Shown here in pieces: positions 1 to 8,111 of a stretch of 64,000 nucleotides of DNA. The position numbers and the translations under genes were made by a program. The stretch's first letter is position 1. Each line of letters opens with the position of its first letter. The stretch lies in contig CAVVYV010000008.1 of assembly GCA_963752585.1 (NCBI GenBank), positions 310,001 through 374,000 of the forward strand, read 5' to 3'. The notes under the pieces were generated by a model. It saw only the letters and a program-made list of their open reading frames with translations. It was not told the DNA's origin and searched no databases. The stretch is from CAVVYV01 sp963752585. Its GTDB lineage: Bacteria; Actinomycetota; Thermoleophilia; Solirubrobacterales; 70-9.

Positions 1-1
1 C

Positions 2-124
2 GCCGAGGGCTACGAGGCGGTCGCGAGCCGCAATCCCCGGCGGGTCCGGGTGATCGACGCGAGCGGCGACCCCGACTCGGTCCACGATGCGGTGATGGCC
101 GAGGTGAGCGGGGTGCGGGCGTGA
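2..124 (+). CDS. tmk: Thymidylate kinase, C-terminal fragment (cut by window edge)
   Basis: The first 40 codons are open and end in TGA at 122-124. The peptide has the feel of a dTMP kinase tail: an arginine/proline-rich stretch, then a 'VIDASGDPDSVHDAV' type ending, in which kinases of this family state the value followed by a helix. The next gene is the clamp-loader subunit holB, and tmk-holB is a common bacterial pair, which supports the call. The stop overlaps the GTG start of holB by four bases (GTGA), indicating one operon. Only the end is present, so no catalytic motif can be checked. Confidence 0.6.
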   Translation, partial: AEGYEAVASRNPRRVRVIDASGDPDSVHDAVMAEVSGVRA

Positions 125-1267
125 GCGCCGCCGCCCAGAGCGAGGCGCGGATGCCCGAGGGACTCGCCGAGGCGACCCGCCACCAGCCCCGCGCCCAGGC
201 GACGCTTGGTGCCGCCCTCGCCGCCGGGCCCAGCCACGCCTATCTCTTCCGCGGGCCACGCGGGTCGGGCAAGCGAACCGCGGCCCGCGCTTTCGCCGCC
301 GAGTTGCTCGCCGAGGGCTCCGCGGACCCCGACGACGCTCGCCGCCGAGCGCTGCTCGATCCCAGCCCGCATCCGGACCTGGTCTGGCTTCGTCCGCCCG
401 GCGCCCAGCACCTGGTCGAGGACATTCGCGAGTCGGTGATCCGGGCGGCCAGCCTCAGCCCGGCCGAGGGCGAGCGCCGCGTGTTCGTGATCGAGGAGGC
501 CGAGGCCCTTCGCGACGAGAGCCAGAACGCGCTCCTGAAGACGCTCGAGGAGCCGGCGCCGTTCGCCCACCTGATCCTGGTCTGCTCCGATCCGGAGCTG
601 CTCGCGCAGACGATCGTCTCGCGGTGCGCGCCGGTCGAGTTCGCCCCGCTCTCCCCCGACGCCGTGCTGGAGGCGACCGGCTCGGGCGAGAGCGCTGAGG
701 CGGGCGCCGCATCGCGGCTGAGCGGGGGCGACGTCGAGCTCGCCCGGCTGCTGCTGACCGAGCGCGGCGAGGCGCTGCGGGCAGCGGCCGAGTCGGCGCG
801 CGAGAGCGGCGCGCCGGGATCCGGAGGCCCGGGCCCCCTGGCGAGAGCTCCTCGAGGTGGCCGAGCAGGCCGGGGGCGAGGCGGGCGCCGAGGAGGAGCG
901 CCGGCTGCTGGAGGAGGCCGAGTCCGGCGGCAGGCGGGGCCGTTCGAGCAAGCTGACCCGCGAGGCGACCGACCAGGTGAGGCGGACCGAACGGCGGGCG
1001 CGGACCCAGGCACTCGATCTGGCGCTCGCGCTCTGCGGCACCTGGTACCGCGATCTGGCGGCGGTCGCCTCGGGCGCCGAGCCCCTGGTCCTGAACGCCG
1101 ATCGCCGCGAGGAGCTGGCCGAGGACGCCGAGGGTCTCGACCCGGCCCGGGCCCGGGTCGCGCTCGAGTGGGTGCTCGACACCCGGCGGCGGCTGCGCCT
1201 CAACGTCTCCGAGGAGCTCGCCCTCGAGGCCCTCTGGCTGCGCCTCTCGGCGTCGCTGGCCGCCTGA
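121..1267 (+). CDS. holB: DNA polymerase III delta-prime subunit (clamp loader), one frameshift
   Basis: The N-terminal AAA+ part has a Walker A-like GPRGSGKRT at about residues 45-53, then 'FVIEEAEAL' (Walker B region), 'NALLKTLEEPA', and the SRC motif of clamp-loader subunits in 'TIVSRCAPVEF'. It is expected to act with DnaX and HolA in loading the sliding clamp. Translation starts with GTG at 121, overlapping tmk. The reading frame breaks at about 815-845, in a run of C and G; the C-terminal helical domain continues in the +1 frame to TGA at 1267 (ending LRLSASLAA). Total length, about 380 residues, is normal for the family, so a base error is more likely than a truncated gene. Confidence 0.85.
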
Positions 1268-1288
1268 TCTGTTAAGAAATCCTCAGAG

Positions 1289-3016
1289 ATGGCCAGCTCC
1301 AGCGCGAGCGGCGGTATCAGGGGTCGCCGCATAGGCATGCGGCTGTGGCTCGGCGCGGCCTTCGCCGGGGTCACGCTGATCACCGCGGCCTCGGTGTACG
1401 TGTTCGTCAACGACTCCTCGGGCCGGACTCTGCAGAGCCAGGCCAGCGATCTGGCCTTCGGTCGCACCGCCGCCCTGGCCGACGCGCTAGCCAGGGCCGA
1501 GAAGGGCGAGGCAGCCCCGCTGCTTGCCGACGCCAACACGGACACGTTCGAGGCGTGGGCGGTTAACCGCCGCGACGAGCCCTTCGCGCCTCAGGCGAAC
1601 TTCGACGAGCTGGCCGGAATCGAGCAAAGCGGCGCGGCAATTCAGACGGCGCTCACCGGTCGCCGCTACAACCTCGGCCTCCCGGGCGACCAAACTCTGT
1701 CCGCGGCGCCGATCTTCGGCAAGGCGCGGGTGAGGGGAGGGGTGATCGTTCGGGCGGCGCCTCCACCGGCGCTCACTCGCGCCTTCGACGAGCTCCGCGG
1801 CGACCGCCTCCAGGCGCTGGCGATCGCGATCGCAATCGGGCTGTTGGTCGGCTTCGTCGTCTCCTCGCTGATCTCGATCCGGGTGAAGCGGCTCGCCCGC
1901 AGCGCCGAGCAGATGGCCGCCGGCCACTTCGACGTGCCGGTGCCCGCGGGCAGCAGCGACGAGATCGGCGACCTGACCCGCTCGCTCGACACGATGCGTC
2001 GGGCGCTTCGCGACAGCTTCGACATGCTGGCGACCGAACGCGACCGACTCTCGGCGATCTTCGACGGGCTTACCGAGGCGGTGATCGTGGTCGGCGAGGA
2101 GGGCGAGGTCCGCTTCAACAACCCGGCTGCCAGCCGCTTAGTTCGCAACGGCAGGCCCGCCGCCGCCCTGATCCCCTCTCTGCGCCGCGCGGCCGAGCGG
2201 GGCGCCGACGAGATCCCGGTGCTCTCGATCGACGGCAGGGTCTACGGGGTGCAGGCCCGCCAGGTGCGTGCCGAGGGCGCCGTGCTGATGGTGGTCCGCG
2301 ACCGCACCGAGGAGCTCAGCCGGGAGCGGGCCGAGCGGGAGTTCGTGTCGAACGCCGCCCACGAGCTTCGCAATCCCCTCGCCGGGATCACGAGCGCGAT
2401 CGAGGTCCTCCAGGGCGGCGCCAAGGATGACCCAGACGCCCGCGAGCGATTCCTCAGCAGTCTCGCGCATGACGCCGAGCGGATGACCCGGCTGATGCAG
2501 TCGCTGCTCATCCTCGCCCGGGTCGAGGCGGCCGGCGAGCGCCAGGAGGCCGAGGTGGTGGACGTCTCGCTGGCGGCGGAGGAGGCGCTGTCCTCGGTGG
2601 AGGCGCCCGAGGGGATCGAGGTCCACGGCGGGGTCGAGCCCGACCTGGTCGCGGTCGGCGACGGGGTGCTGCTGCTCCAGGTGCTGATCGGGCTGCTCTC
2701 GAACGCCTGCGACCACACCCCTCCGCCGGGGGTCGTTAGCCTTCGGGCGAGCCGGGGCGAGGGTGGGATCGTGACAATCGAGGTCGAGGACACCGGGAAG
2801 GGAATCCCCGCCGAGGAGCAGGATCGGGTCTTCGAGCGCTTCTACCGGGGCAGCGCCACCGACCCCGGCGAGGGATTCGGCCTCGGGCTCTCGATCGCGA
2901 AGCGGATGGTCGACGTGATGGGCGGGGAGATCGGGCTTCGCTCGGAGCCGGGCGAGGGCACCACCTTCTGGGTGCGCCTGAACGCCACCAAGCCGACCCC
3001 GACCCCCGTCGCGTGA
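1289..3016 (+). CDS. Membrane sensor histidine kinase
   Basis: This 575-residue kinase has a first membrane segment at about residues 17-40, an extracytoplasmic region of about 130 residues, and a second membrane segment at about 172-196. A HAMP linker follows, then a short PAS-like region near 250-335. The HisKA box 'AAHELRNPLAG' has the phospho-acceptor His at about residue 358. The ATPase domain shows N-box 'LLSNACDHT', G1 'VEDTGKGI' and G2 'GFGLGLSI'. The stop overlaps the next gene, a response regulator, so the two form a cotranscribed two-component pair. The sensed signal cannot be read from sequence. Confidence 0.92.
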   Translation: MASSSASGGIRGRRIGMRLWLGAAFAGVTLITAASVYVFVNDSSGRTLQSQASDLAFGRTAALADALARAEKGEAAPLLADANTDTFEAWAVNRRDEPFAPQANFDELAGIEQSGAAIQTALTGRRYNLGLPGDQTLSAAPIFGKARVRGGVIVRAAPPPALTRAFDELRGDRLQALAIAIAIGLLVGFVVSSLISIRVKRLARSAEQMAAGHFDVPVPAGSSDEIGDLTRSLDTMRRALRDSFDMLATERDRLSAIFDGLTEAVIVVGEEGEVRFNNPAASRLVRNGRPAAALIPSLRRAAERGADEIPVLSIDGRVYGVQARQVRAEGAVLMVVRDRTEELSRERAEREFVSNAAHELRNPLAGITSAIEVLQGGAKDDPDARERFLSSLAHDAERMTRLMQSLLILARVEAAGERQEAEVVDVSLAAEEALSSVEAPEGIEVHGGVEPDLVAVGDGVLLLQVLIGLLSNACDHTPPPGVVSLRASRGEGGIVTIEVEDTGKGIPAEEQDRVFERFYRGSATDPGEGFGLGLSIAKRMVDVMGGEIGLRSEPGEGTTFWVRLNATKPTPTPVA

Positions 3017-3744
3017 TGAGACGGGATGATGTCGTGATGCCATCCCCCCCGCCACCCGCCAGCCGGATCCTCGTCGTCGACGACGAGTCCTCGGTCCGGG
3101 AGTCGGTTGGCTATGCGCTCGAGCAGGAGGGCTTCGAGGTCACTCTGGCGGCCGACGGCGAGGACGCCGAGGGCAAGCTCTCCGACGATCACTACGACCT
3201 CCTGATCCTCGACATCATGATGCCGGGGAAGAGCGGCCTCGACATCTGCCGCGAGGTGCGGTCGCGGAGCCCGGTGCCGATCATCCTCCTGACCGCCAAG
3301 GACGCCGAGGTCGACAAGGTGGTCGGCCTCGAGGTGGGCGCCGACGACTACGTCACCAAGCCATTCTCGGTCCGCGAGCTGCTCGGCCGGGTGCGCGCCC
3401 AGCTTCGCCGCCGCGAGCTCGATCGCTCCGGCGGCGACGGCGCGGCGATCGAGTCGGGCCCGGTCTTGATCGACCTCGCTCGCCACCTGGTCACCGTCCG
3501 GGGCGAACCCGTCAACCTGACCCGGTCGGAGTTCCAGGTGCTGCGGCTGCTGGCGGAGAACCCCGGTCAGGTCTTCTCGCGCAAGGAGATCATGGAGGAG
3601 CTCTGGCAGACCGAGTTTCGCGGCGACGTCCGCGCCTGCGACGTCCACATCTCCAACCTGCGCCAGAAGGTCGAGCGCGATCCGCAGAACCCCGAACTGG
3701 TGCTCACGGTGCGCCGGGTCGGCTACCGCTTCGCCCAATCCTGA
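3013..3744 (+). CDS. OmpR/PhoB-family response regulator
   Basis: The protein is 243 residues long. An N-terminal receiver domain carries acidic 'VVDDE', the phospho-acceptor Asp in 'LLILDIMMPG', and the conserved Lys in 'YVTKPFS'. A winged-helix DNA-binding domain follows, with 'LTRSEFQVLRLLAENPG' and ends 'VRRVGYRF', typical of OmpR/PhoB proteins. The GTG at 3013 overlaps the kinase stop (GTGA); a later ATG at 3037 is an alternative start. It is expected to be phosphorylated by the upstream kinase and to bind DNA as a dimer. Its targets are unknown. Confidence 0.93.
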   Translation: MMRRDDVVMPSPPPPASRILVVDDESSVRESVGYALEQEGFEVTLAADGEDAEGKLSDDHYDLLILDIMMPGKSGLDICREVRSRSPVPIILLTAKDAEVDKVVGLEVGADDYVTKPFSVRELLGRVRAQLRRRELDRSGGDGAAIESGPVLIDLARHLVTVRGEPVNLTRSEFQVLRLLAENPGQVFSRKEIMEELWQTEFRGDVRACDVHISNLRQKVERDPQNPELVLTVRRVGYRFAQS

Positions 3745-3750
3745 TCATGC

Positions 3751-3777
3751 GGGCGCGCTACCTCCAGGGTCGCGCCC
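3751..3777 (+). terminator. Possible GC-rich hairpin after the two-component pair
   Basis: GGGCGCG (3751-3757) can pair with CGCGCCC (3771-3777) across a 13-base loop, just after the response-regulator stop. No T-tract follows, so Rho-independent termination is uncertain. Confidence 0.3.
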
Positions 3778-3815
3778 CTCCCGAGCCCCTTACCACCGCG
3801 GCCGACTCGCTTCCT

Positions 3816-3821
3816 TAGACT
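3816..3821 (+). promoter_or_regulatory. -10 hexamer TAGACT upstream of the secreted protein
   Basis: TAGACT lies 3 bases before the GTG at 3825 and 9 bases before an in-frame TTG at 3831. The same hexamer sits 8-9 bases before other start codons in this window, which favours TTG 3831 as a leaderless start. Confidence 0.45.
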
Positions 3822-3824
3822 CAC

Positions 3825-4802
3825 GTGCTGTTGACGAGACTGGGAAGCCAGGCTAGGCGTTGCGCCGTCGCGCTCGGGACCGCACTGCTCTTGCTCGCGT
3901 GCCTCGGCGCCGGATCGGCGCGAGGGGCGATCACCCACACCTTCGCGCCCTCGGCGCCGCCGATTGATAGCAACTGTTTCCCGCTCGGGGCCACACACTG
4001 GGCCCCCTTCTACGGCAGTATCTATCGCAACCTGCCGGCGTTCAATCTCAATCCCAACGACATCCTCGCGTTCGATCTCAACGCGATGAACGACACGGAT
4101 GCTCAGCTGCAGATCGAGATGGCCGCCACAGCCGTTAACGGGGGCGACGCCCCCGCGGGGGCGTTCACCACGCTGGTGCCCAACACCCAGCTTCCGTCGA
4201 ACCCTCGCGGCAACACCGTCACCGGAGATTACGAGATGCAGTTCCGCTCCCAGTCTCAGTTCAGCTTCCCCGGCGGTGGCCTGATCCTCCGCTTCTCAAG
4301 CCCTGTCGGCGCATTCGCAACGGACTTCAGCTGTACGCCCGTCTTCAACGACAACCTGGCGGTGGACACGGATCCAACGCTGCTGTTCGTCAAGCGCTTC
4401 TACGGCGACGCCGACGGCCTACCCCCCTACAGCTCCGATCCCGACACAATGAGCATCCCGGCCTTCCGGCTGACCCTGAACCCTCCGAACAGCTTCAATC
4501 TTGGTAGCGCGAGGCGCAACAAGAAGAAGGGGACGGCGACGCTGCCCGTCACCGTCCCCGGGCCGGGGACGCTCGCACTCGGCGGCAGCGGTATCAAAGC
4601 GCTCACGGCCGGCGGCGGCCCATCGGCCGGTACGGCCGTGCTGGGGGCGGGGACCGTTGAGCTTCTGATCAAGCCGAAGGGCAAGAAGAAGCGGAAGCTG
4701 AACGAGACCGGCAAGGTCAAGGTCAAGCCCACGATCACCTACACCCCGACCGGCGGCGACCCCGCCACGCAGTCACGGAAGCTGAAGCTCAAGAAGGGCT
4801 GA
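3825..4802 (+). CDS. Secreted protein of unknown function with a basic C-terminal beta domain
   Basis: The N terminus has a Sec-type signal peptide: Arg/Lys residues, a hydrophobic core (ALLLLACLG) and an AxA-like 'GSARGA' cleavage region near residue 35. The middle contains two cysteines and no recognised catalytic motif. The C-terminal ~90 residues ('KGTATLPVTVPGPGTL' onward, with a KPKGKKKRK stretch and 'TYTPTGG') resemble a Lys-rich beta-repeat domain that recurs in secreted proteins of Thermoleophilia, as far as I know that group. It is probably exported and cell-surface associated. The start may be TTG 3831 rather than GTG 3825. Function not recognised. Confidence 0.75.
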   Translation: MLLTRLGSQARRCAVALGTALLLLACLGAGSARGAITHTFAPSAPPIDSNCFPLGATHWAPFYGSIYRNLPAFNLNPNDILAFDLNAMNDTDAQLQIEMAATAVNGGDAPAGAFTTLVPNTQLPSNPRGNTVTGDYEMQFRSQSQFSFPGGGLILRFSSPVGAFATDFSCTPVFNDNLAVDTDPTLLFVKRFYGDADGLPPYSSDPDTMSIPAFRLTLNPPNSFNLGSARRNKKKGTATLPVTVPGPGTLALGGSGIKALTAGGGPSAGTAVLGAGTVELLIKPKGKKKRKLNETGKVKVKPTITYTPTGGDPATQSRKLKLKKG

Positions 4803-4835
4803 ACAACCTGGTTGGGTCTTACCGCTAGCTCCCGT

Positions 4836-4857
4836 CCCGCTTCGCGCGAACAGCGGG
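4836..4857. terminator. Candidate hairpin between convergent genes
   Basis: CCCGCT (4836-4841) pairs with AGCGGG (4852-4857) around a ten-base loop that is itself partly self-complementary. It lies between the end of the secreted-protein gene on + and the end of a small ORF on -, so it could serve both. No long T-tract. Confidence 0.35.
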
Positions 4858-4890
4858 CTCTTGATCCAAAACGGTCCAGCGCGGCGTGCC

Positions 4891-5082
4891 CTACCGGTTC
4901 AGGTGGTAGCCGCCGTGGTACGGGCGGGCGGCGCCGACGATCCGGACCGGCGGGGCCGAGCTCTGGATCGCGGTGGCCTTCCAGCTGATGCCGACGTCCG
5001 AGGAGCGCTCGCCGCCATCCCGCTTGCTCGTCAGCTTCGCGTTCAGGTTCGAGGTCGAGGCTGTCGGTGGCATCAGCTTCAT
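4891..5082 (-). CDS. Small hypothetical protein (63 aa)
   Basis: A short ORF begins at ATG 5082, preceded by a good purine-rich site (GGAGAA) four bases upstream; an in-frame ATG at 5100 is the alternative start. Nearly every codon ends in G or C, as in the neighbouring real genes, which argues for coding. The product is hydrophilic, has no signal or membrane segment, and ends in a His/Tyr/Gly-rich tail (PYHGGYHLNR). No family is recognised. Upstream in the same frame the coding character is lost, so it is not the visible tail of a larger gene. Confidence 0.4.
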   Translation of the reverse strand: MKLMPPTASTSNLNAKLTSKRDGGERSSDVGISWKATAIQSSAPPVRIVGAARPYHGGYHLNR

Positions 5083-5248
5083 TTCTTCTCCGTTCGCCAT
5101 CGGCCCCCTGCAACAGGGCCTCAAGATCAGTTTTCGGTGACGGTACGCCGAGGGCAGCGGCCGCACACCGGGGTAAACCAACCAACTTCCCTCCGGGATT
5201 ACTGCGGACAACGGATGATCGATGTCAGGCTGGCCGTGGCCTCGATCG

Positions 5249-6082
5249 TCAGCGGTATCCGCGCAGCAACCGCCGGGCGACACCCTCAACGGTGTCGGTG
5301 CCGTAGCCGAACGTCGGAGCGCCGCTGCTGAGCACCGCCACCGAGAGCCGCCTTCCCCCGTTGCGGAGGAGAGCCGCCTGGTGCACCCGCCACGAGCCCT
5401 CGTCCGGGTACCAGCCCCCCTTGAAGTGGACCCGCCAGCCCGGTGGGCTCGCGGGGGGAATCCCCCAGCGCTGCGCGGCGACGATCCGCGCCAGCAGCCC
5501 GAGCGCGTAGCCGCGGTGCCGCTTCGGTAGCAGCGATCGGAGGCGGTGGAAGAACCGGGCCTGGTCGCGGGCGGTCACCTGGCAGCCGCCCCAGACCGGG
5601 TTGGCCTCGAAGTGGGTCATCCCGGCGCGGCGCGCCAGCCGCGCCAGGGCGCCGCTTCCGATCCGCTCGTACACGGCCGAAGCGGCGTCGTTGTCGGAGA
5701 CACGGATCATCGGCCCGAGTAGGCGGCGGTCGTCCGGATGCAGCCGCCGGTGCTTCACCGATCCCTGGTTCAGGTAGGCGGCGAGCAGCATCGCCTTCAC
5801 CAGGCTCGCCGAGGAGTAGCCGGCGTTTGCGCCGAACCCGTGGAGCTTGCGGCGCTCGTCGACCACCGCGAAGGAGACGCTTCCGGCTCGCCCCCGGGCG
5901 AAGGCGGCGGCATCGGCGACCCGGGCCTGCCAGGAGCGGCCGCCCTTCGGCTTCTTCCCCTTCGCCGCGGCGGCGGCCGGACTGGCGGCGGCGACGGCAT
6001 CGCCGGTTGCCGGCCCGAGGGAGAGGAGGAACGCCGCGATCGCGACGCTGAGGATGAGCCGACGGGCCACGGATGCGATCAT
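5249..6082 (-). CDS. Secreted serine hydrolase, class A beta-lactamase-like
   Basis: This 277-residue protein starts with a signal peptide (basic MIASVARR, then a hydrophobic core ending in Ala-rich sequence near residue 35). It keeps the three motifs of the penicillin-binding/class A fold: SxxK in 'SASLVKAML', SDN in 'IRVSDNDAAS', and a KGG (KTG-like) in 'HFKGGWYP'. The order and spacing fit beta-lactamase2-type proteins. It probably acts outside the membrane on peptidoglycan peptides or a beta-lactam; which of the two cannot be told. It is divergent from the SDR gene at 6083, with the two starts practically touching. Confidence 0.8.
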   Translation of the reverse strand: MIASVARRLILSVAIAAFLLSLGPATGDAVAAASPAAAAAKGKKPKGGRSWQARVADAAAFARGRAGSVSFAVVDERRKLHGFGANAGYSSASLVKAMLLAAYLNQGSVKHRRLHPDDRRLLGPMIRVSDNDAASAVYERIGSGALARLARRAGMTHFEANPVWGGCQVTARDQARFFHRLRSLLPKRHRGYALGLLARIVAAQRWGIPPASPPGWRVHFKGGWYPDEGSWRVHQAALLRNGGRRLSVAVLSSGAPTFGYGTDTVEGVARRLLRGYR

Positions 6083-7129
6083 CCCCGAATCGGACCGACC
6101 TCAAGCCAAACCGTCCTCGTCACCGGTGGCTCCGGGTTCCTCGGCGGCTGGTGCCTGGTCGAGCTCCTGCGCCGGGGTCATCCGGTTCGGACCACCCTTC
6201 GCAACCCCTCGCGCGAGCCCGAGGTCCGCTCGCTGCTCGCCTCCGAGGTGGAGGTCGGCGACCGGCTCTCGGTGCTGCAAGCCGATCTGCTCAGCGACGA
6301 GGGGTGGGCGGAGGCGGTCGAGGGCTGTGACTACGTCCTCCACGTCGCCTCGCCATTCCCGCCGTCCCAGCCCAAGGACCCCGACGATCTGATCGTCCCG
6401 GCGCGGGAGGGCACCCTGCGGGTGCTCCGGGCCGCTCTCGATGCCGGGGTGAAGCGGGTGGTCGTCACCTCCTCGATCGCCGCCGTCCGCAACGCCGGCC
6501 ATCCCGCCCGGCAGCCGCTCACCGAGGAGGACTGGACCGATCCCGAGAATCCCGGGCTCACCCCGTACGCCAAGTCGAAGACGATCGCCGAGCAAGCGGC
6601 CTGGGCCCTGGTCCGCGAGCGCGACCAGGTCGACCGGCTGACGACCGTCAACCCAGGCGCGATCATCGGCCCGGTGCTCGGCGACGACCGCTCCTACTCG
6701 TTGCAGTCGATCGAGCGCATGCTCGACGGGATGCCGGGGGTGCCGCGGCTCGGTTTCAACTTCGTCGACGTCCGCGACGTCGCGGCGCTCGAGGTGATCG
6801 CGATGAGCTCGCCCGAGGCCGCCGGCCAGCGCCTGATCGCGGCGGGCCGCTGGCTCTGGATGGCGGACGTCGCCGAGATCCTCCGGGAGCGCCTGGGCGA
6901 GCGCGCGGCGAAGGTCCCGACTCGCACCGTTCCCAACGTCCTCGTCCGGGCGATGTCGGTGTTCGACCGAGACCTGCGCTCGGTGACCGGGGAGCTCGGC
7001 CAGAAGTCCGTCTGCTCGGACGAGAAGGCGAGGACCCGCCTCGGCTGGACCCCGCGCCCGAGCGAGGAGACGATCGTCGACACCGCCGAGAGCCTCCTCA
7101 CCCGGAAAGCCTCCCCCGTCGCGTCCTAG
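6083..7129 (+). CDS. Extended SDR / NAD(P)-dependent epimerase-reductase (dihydroflavonol-reductase-like)
   Basis: The product begins with a Rossmann glycine motif, TGGSGFLGG, close to the N terminus, followed by 'HVASPFP', 'VVVTSSIAAV' and the catalytic YxxxK as YAKSK. About 345 residues fits the family. By similarity it reduces or oxidises a carbonyl group with NADPH; the substrate is unknown. The start is unresolved: there is no ATG, GTG or TTG in frame between the start of the divergent gene (6082) and the Rossmann motif, so either a rare start such as ATC is used or a base is wrong here. It ends in TAG at 7127-7129, which overlaps the -10 box of the tRNA gene. Confidence 0.8.
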   Translation, partial: PRIGPTSSQTVLVTGGSGFLGGWCLVELLRRGHPVRTTLRNPSREPEVRSLLASEVEVGDRLSVLQADLLSDEGWAEAVEGCDYVLHVASPFPPSQPKDPDDLIVPAREGTLRVLRAALDAGVKRVVVTSSIAAVRNAGHPARQPLTEEDWTDPENPGLTPYAKSKTIAEQAAWALVRERDQVDRLTTVNPGAIIGPVLGDDRSYSLQSIERMLDGMPGVPRLGFNFVDVRDVAALEVIAMSSPEAAGQRLIAAGRWLWMADVAEILRERLGERAAKVPTRTVPNVLVRAMSVFDRDLRSVTGELGQKSVCSDEKARTRLGWTPRPSEETIVDTAESLLTRKASPVAS

Positions 7130-7132
7130 ACT
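7127..7132 (+). promoter_or_regulatory. -10 hexamer TAGACT for the tRNA-Thr gene
   Basis: TAGACT overlaps the stop codon of the preceding SDR gene and ends 16 bases before the mature tRNA 5' end. No convincing -35 element is seen. Confidence 0.4.
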
Positions 7133-7148
7133 GAGGCCCGCAGCACAC

Positions 7149-7221
7149 GCCCAGGTAGCTCAGTTGGTAGAGCACAGCTCTCGTAAAGCTGGGGTCGCCG
7201 GTTCGAGTCCGGCCCTGGGCT
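7149..7221 (+). tRNA. tRNA-Thr (anticodon CGT)
   Basis: A full 73-base cloverleaf can be drawn. The acceptor stem GCCCAGG pairs with CCTGGGC, with discriminator T. The D arm is GCTC-AGTTGGTA-GAGC and the anticodon stem is CAGCT/AGCTG, with loop CTCGTAA giving anticodon CGT. The T arm is GCCGG-TTCGAGT-CCGGC. CCA is not encoded. It sits between the SDR gene and a convergent secreted protease. Confidence 0.95.
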
Positions 7222-7231
7222 CTAACCTCGA

Positions 7232-8074
7232 CTACGGGTCGCCGAGCGCCCCCTCGATGAACGGGAGGCCGCCGGAGACGCGGGCGTAGATCGCGGGGGC
7301 GCCCCGGCCGCAGGGGAAGGCGCCGATGCTGACGACGCCGATCAGGCGTGGCCCCCAAGGCGAGCTCGCGACCAGCGGCCCGCCGCTGTCACCGAAGCAG
7401 GCATCGGTGCGGACTGGGTGCGGGCCGCGGAGGCGGCGCACCAGCCTCCCGACGGTGCAGATCATCGAGGCGGCGTCGTAGCCGCCCTTGCCGTAGGCGC
7501 GCTGGCAGCGGCGGGATCGGGTCACTCTCTCCTTCGCGCTCTTCAGCCGGGCGGCCTGGCGGAAGCCCCAGGCGCTCCGCGCCCCCCAGCCCGCCGTCCG
7601 GACGGTCCTGCCGGGGGCGCCCAGTAGCGCCGACTCGGCGGGGGTCGGCAGGGCGATCGGCGGCGCCGAGGTCGGCCGGGCGAGGGTGATCACGGCGAAG
7701 TCGCGGAAGCCCTTGATGCCGTTGTACTCGGGGTGAATCGCCACCCCGGCGATCGGAATCCGCCCGCCCGCCCGCTTGCCCGAGATCCACGGCGATCCCG
7801 CGATCACCCTGAGCTTGCGCCGTTTCACCCGCTTGACGCAATGGGCGGCGGTGAGCACCTTGGTCGGCGCGATCACCGAGCCGCCGCAGACGAAGATGCC
7901 CTTCCGCAGCTTCAGCCCCACGGTGAAGCCCCAGCCCCCGGCGTTGGCGGGGCCGCCGCCGACGATCAGCTCGCCGGGATCGGCTCGACCCCCGGCGGAC
8001 GCACCGGCGCCGGCGGTCGTGGCGGCCACGAGAATCGAGATCGCAAGGGTCGCGGCGACGCGCCGCCCGCTCAT
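7232..8074 (-). CDS. Secreted trypsin-like serine protease (S1 family)
   Basis: The 280-residue protein has a signal peptide (MSGRRVAATLAISILVAA, cleavage near an Ala-rich stretch) and an S1 peptidase domain. The catalytic His is in 'LTAAHC', the Asp in 'FRDFAVITL', and the Ser in 'CFGDSGGPL'. An 'IVGG'-like mature N terminus (LIVGGGPA) suggests activation by cleavage after a short propeptide. Cysteines flanking the His and Ser fit the usual disulfides. It is predicted to act outside the cell; its substrates are unknown. It lies downstream of the large membrane-protein gene on the same strand, 37 bases away. Confidence 0.92.
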   Translation of the reverse strand: MSGRRVAATLAISILVAATTAGAGASAGGRADPGELIVGGGPANAGGWGFTVGLKLRKGIFVCGGSVIAPTKVLTAAHCVKRVKRRKLRVIAGSPWISGKRAGGRIPIAGVAIHPEYNGIKGFRDFAVITLARPTSAPPIALPTPAESALLGAPGRTVRTAGWGARSAWGFRQAARLKSAKERVTRSRRCQRAYGKGGYDAASMICTVGRLVRRLRGPHPVRTDACFGDSGGPLVASSPWGPRLIGVVSIGAFPCGRGAPAIYARVSGGLPFIEGALGDP

Positions 8075-8111
8075 CGGCGGGGTGCATGAGAGGGCGAGCT
8101 GGCGCCTCTGC

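Noticed and set aside
10..1545. Long open frames on the strand opposite to known genes (here opposite holB and the kinase start)
   Set aside because: In very GC-rich DNA the opposite strand lacks stop codons. The product is Arg/Ala/Ser-rich low-complexity sequence with no motif, and holB with its SRC motif is clearly the real gene.
3745..3824. Small RNA in the gap after the response regulator
   Set aside because: Only one GC-rich hairpin and a -10 box that fits the next gene. The gap is 80 bases and nothing further supports an RNA gene.
7149..7221. tRNA-Thr as an attachment site for an integrated element covering the glycan locus
   Set aside because: No integrase, no second copy of the tRNA 3' end and no phage or plasmid genes are visible in the 57 kb to the right.
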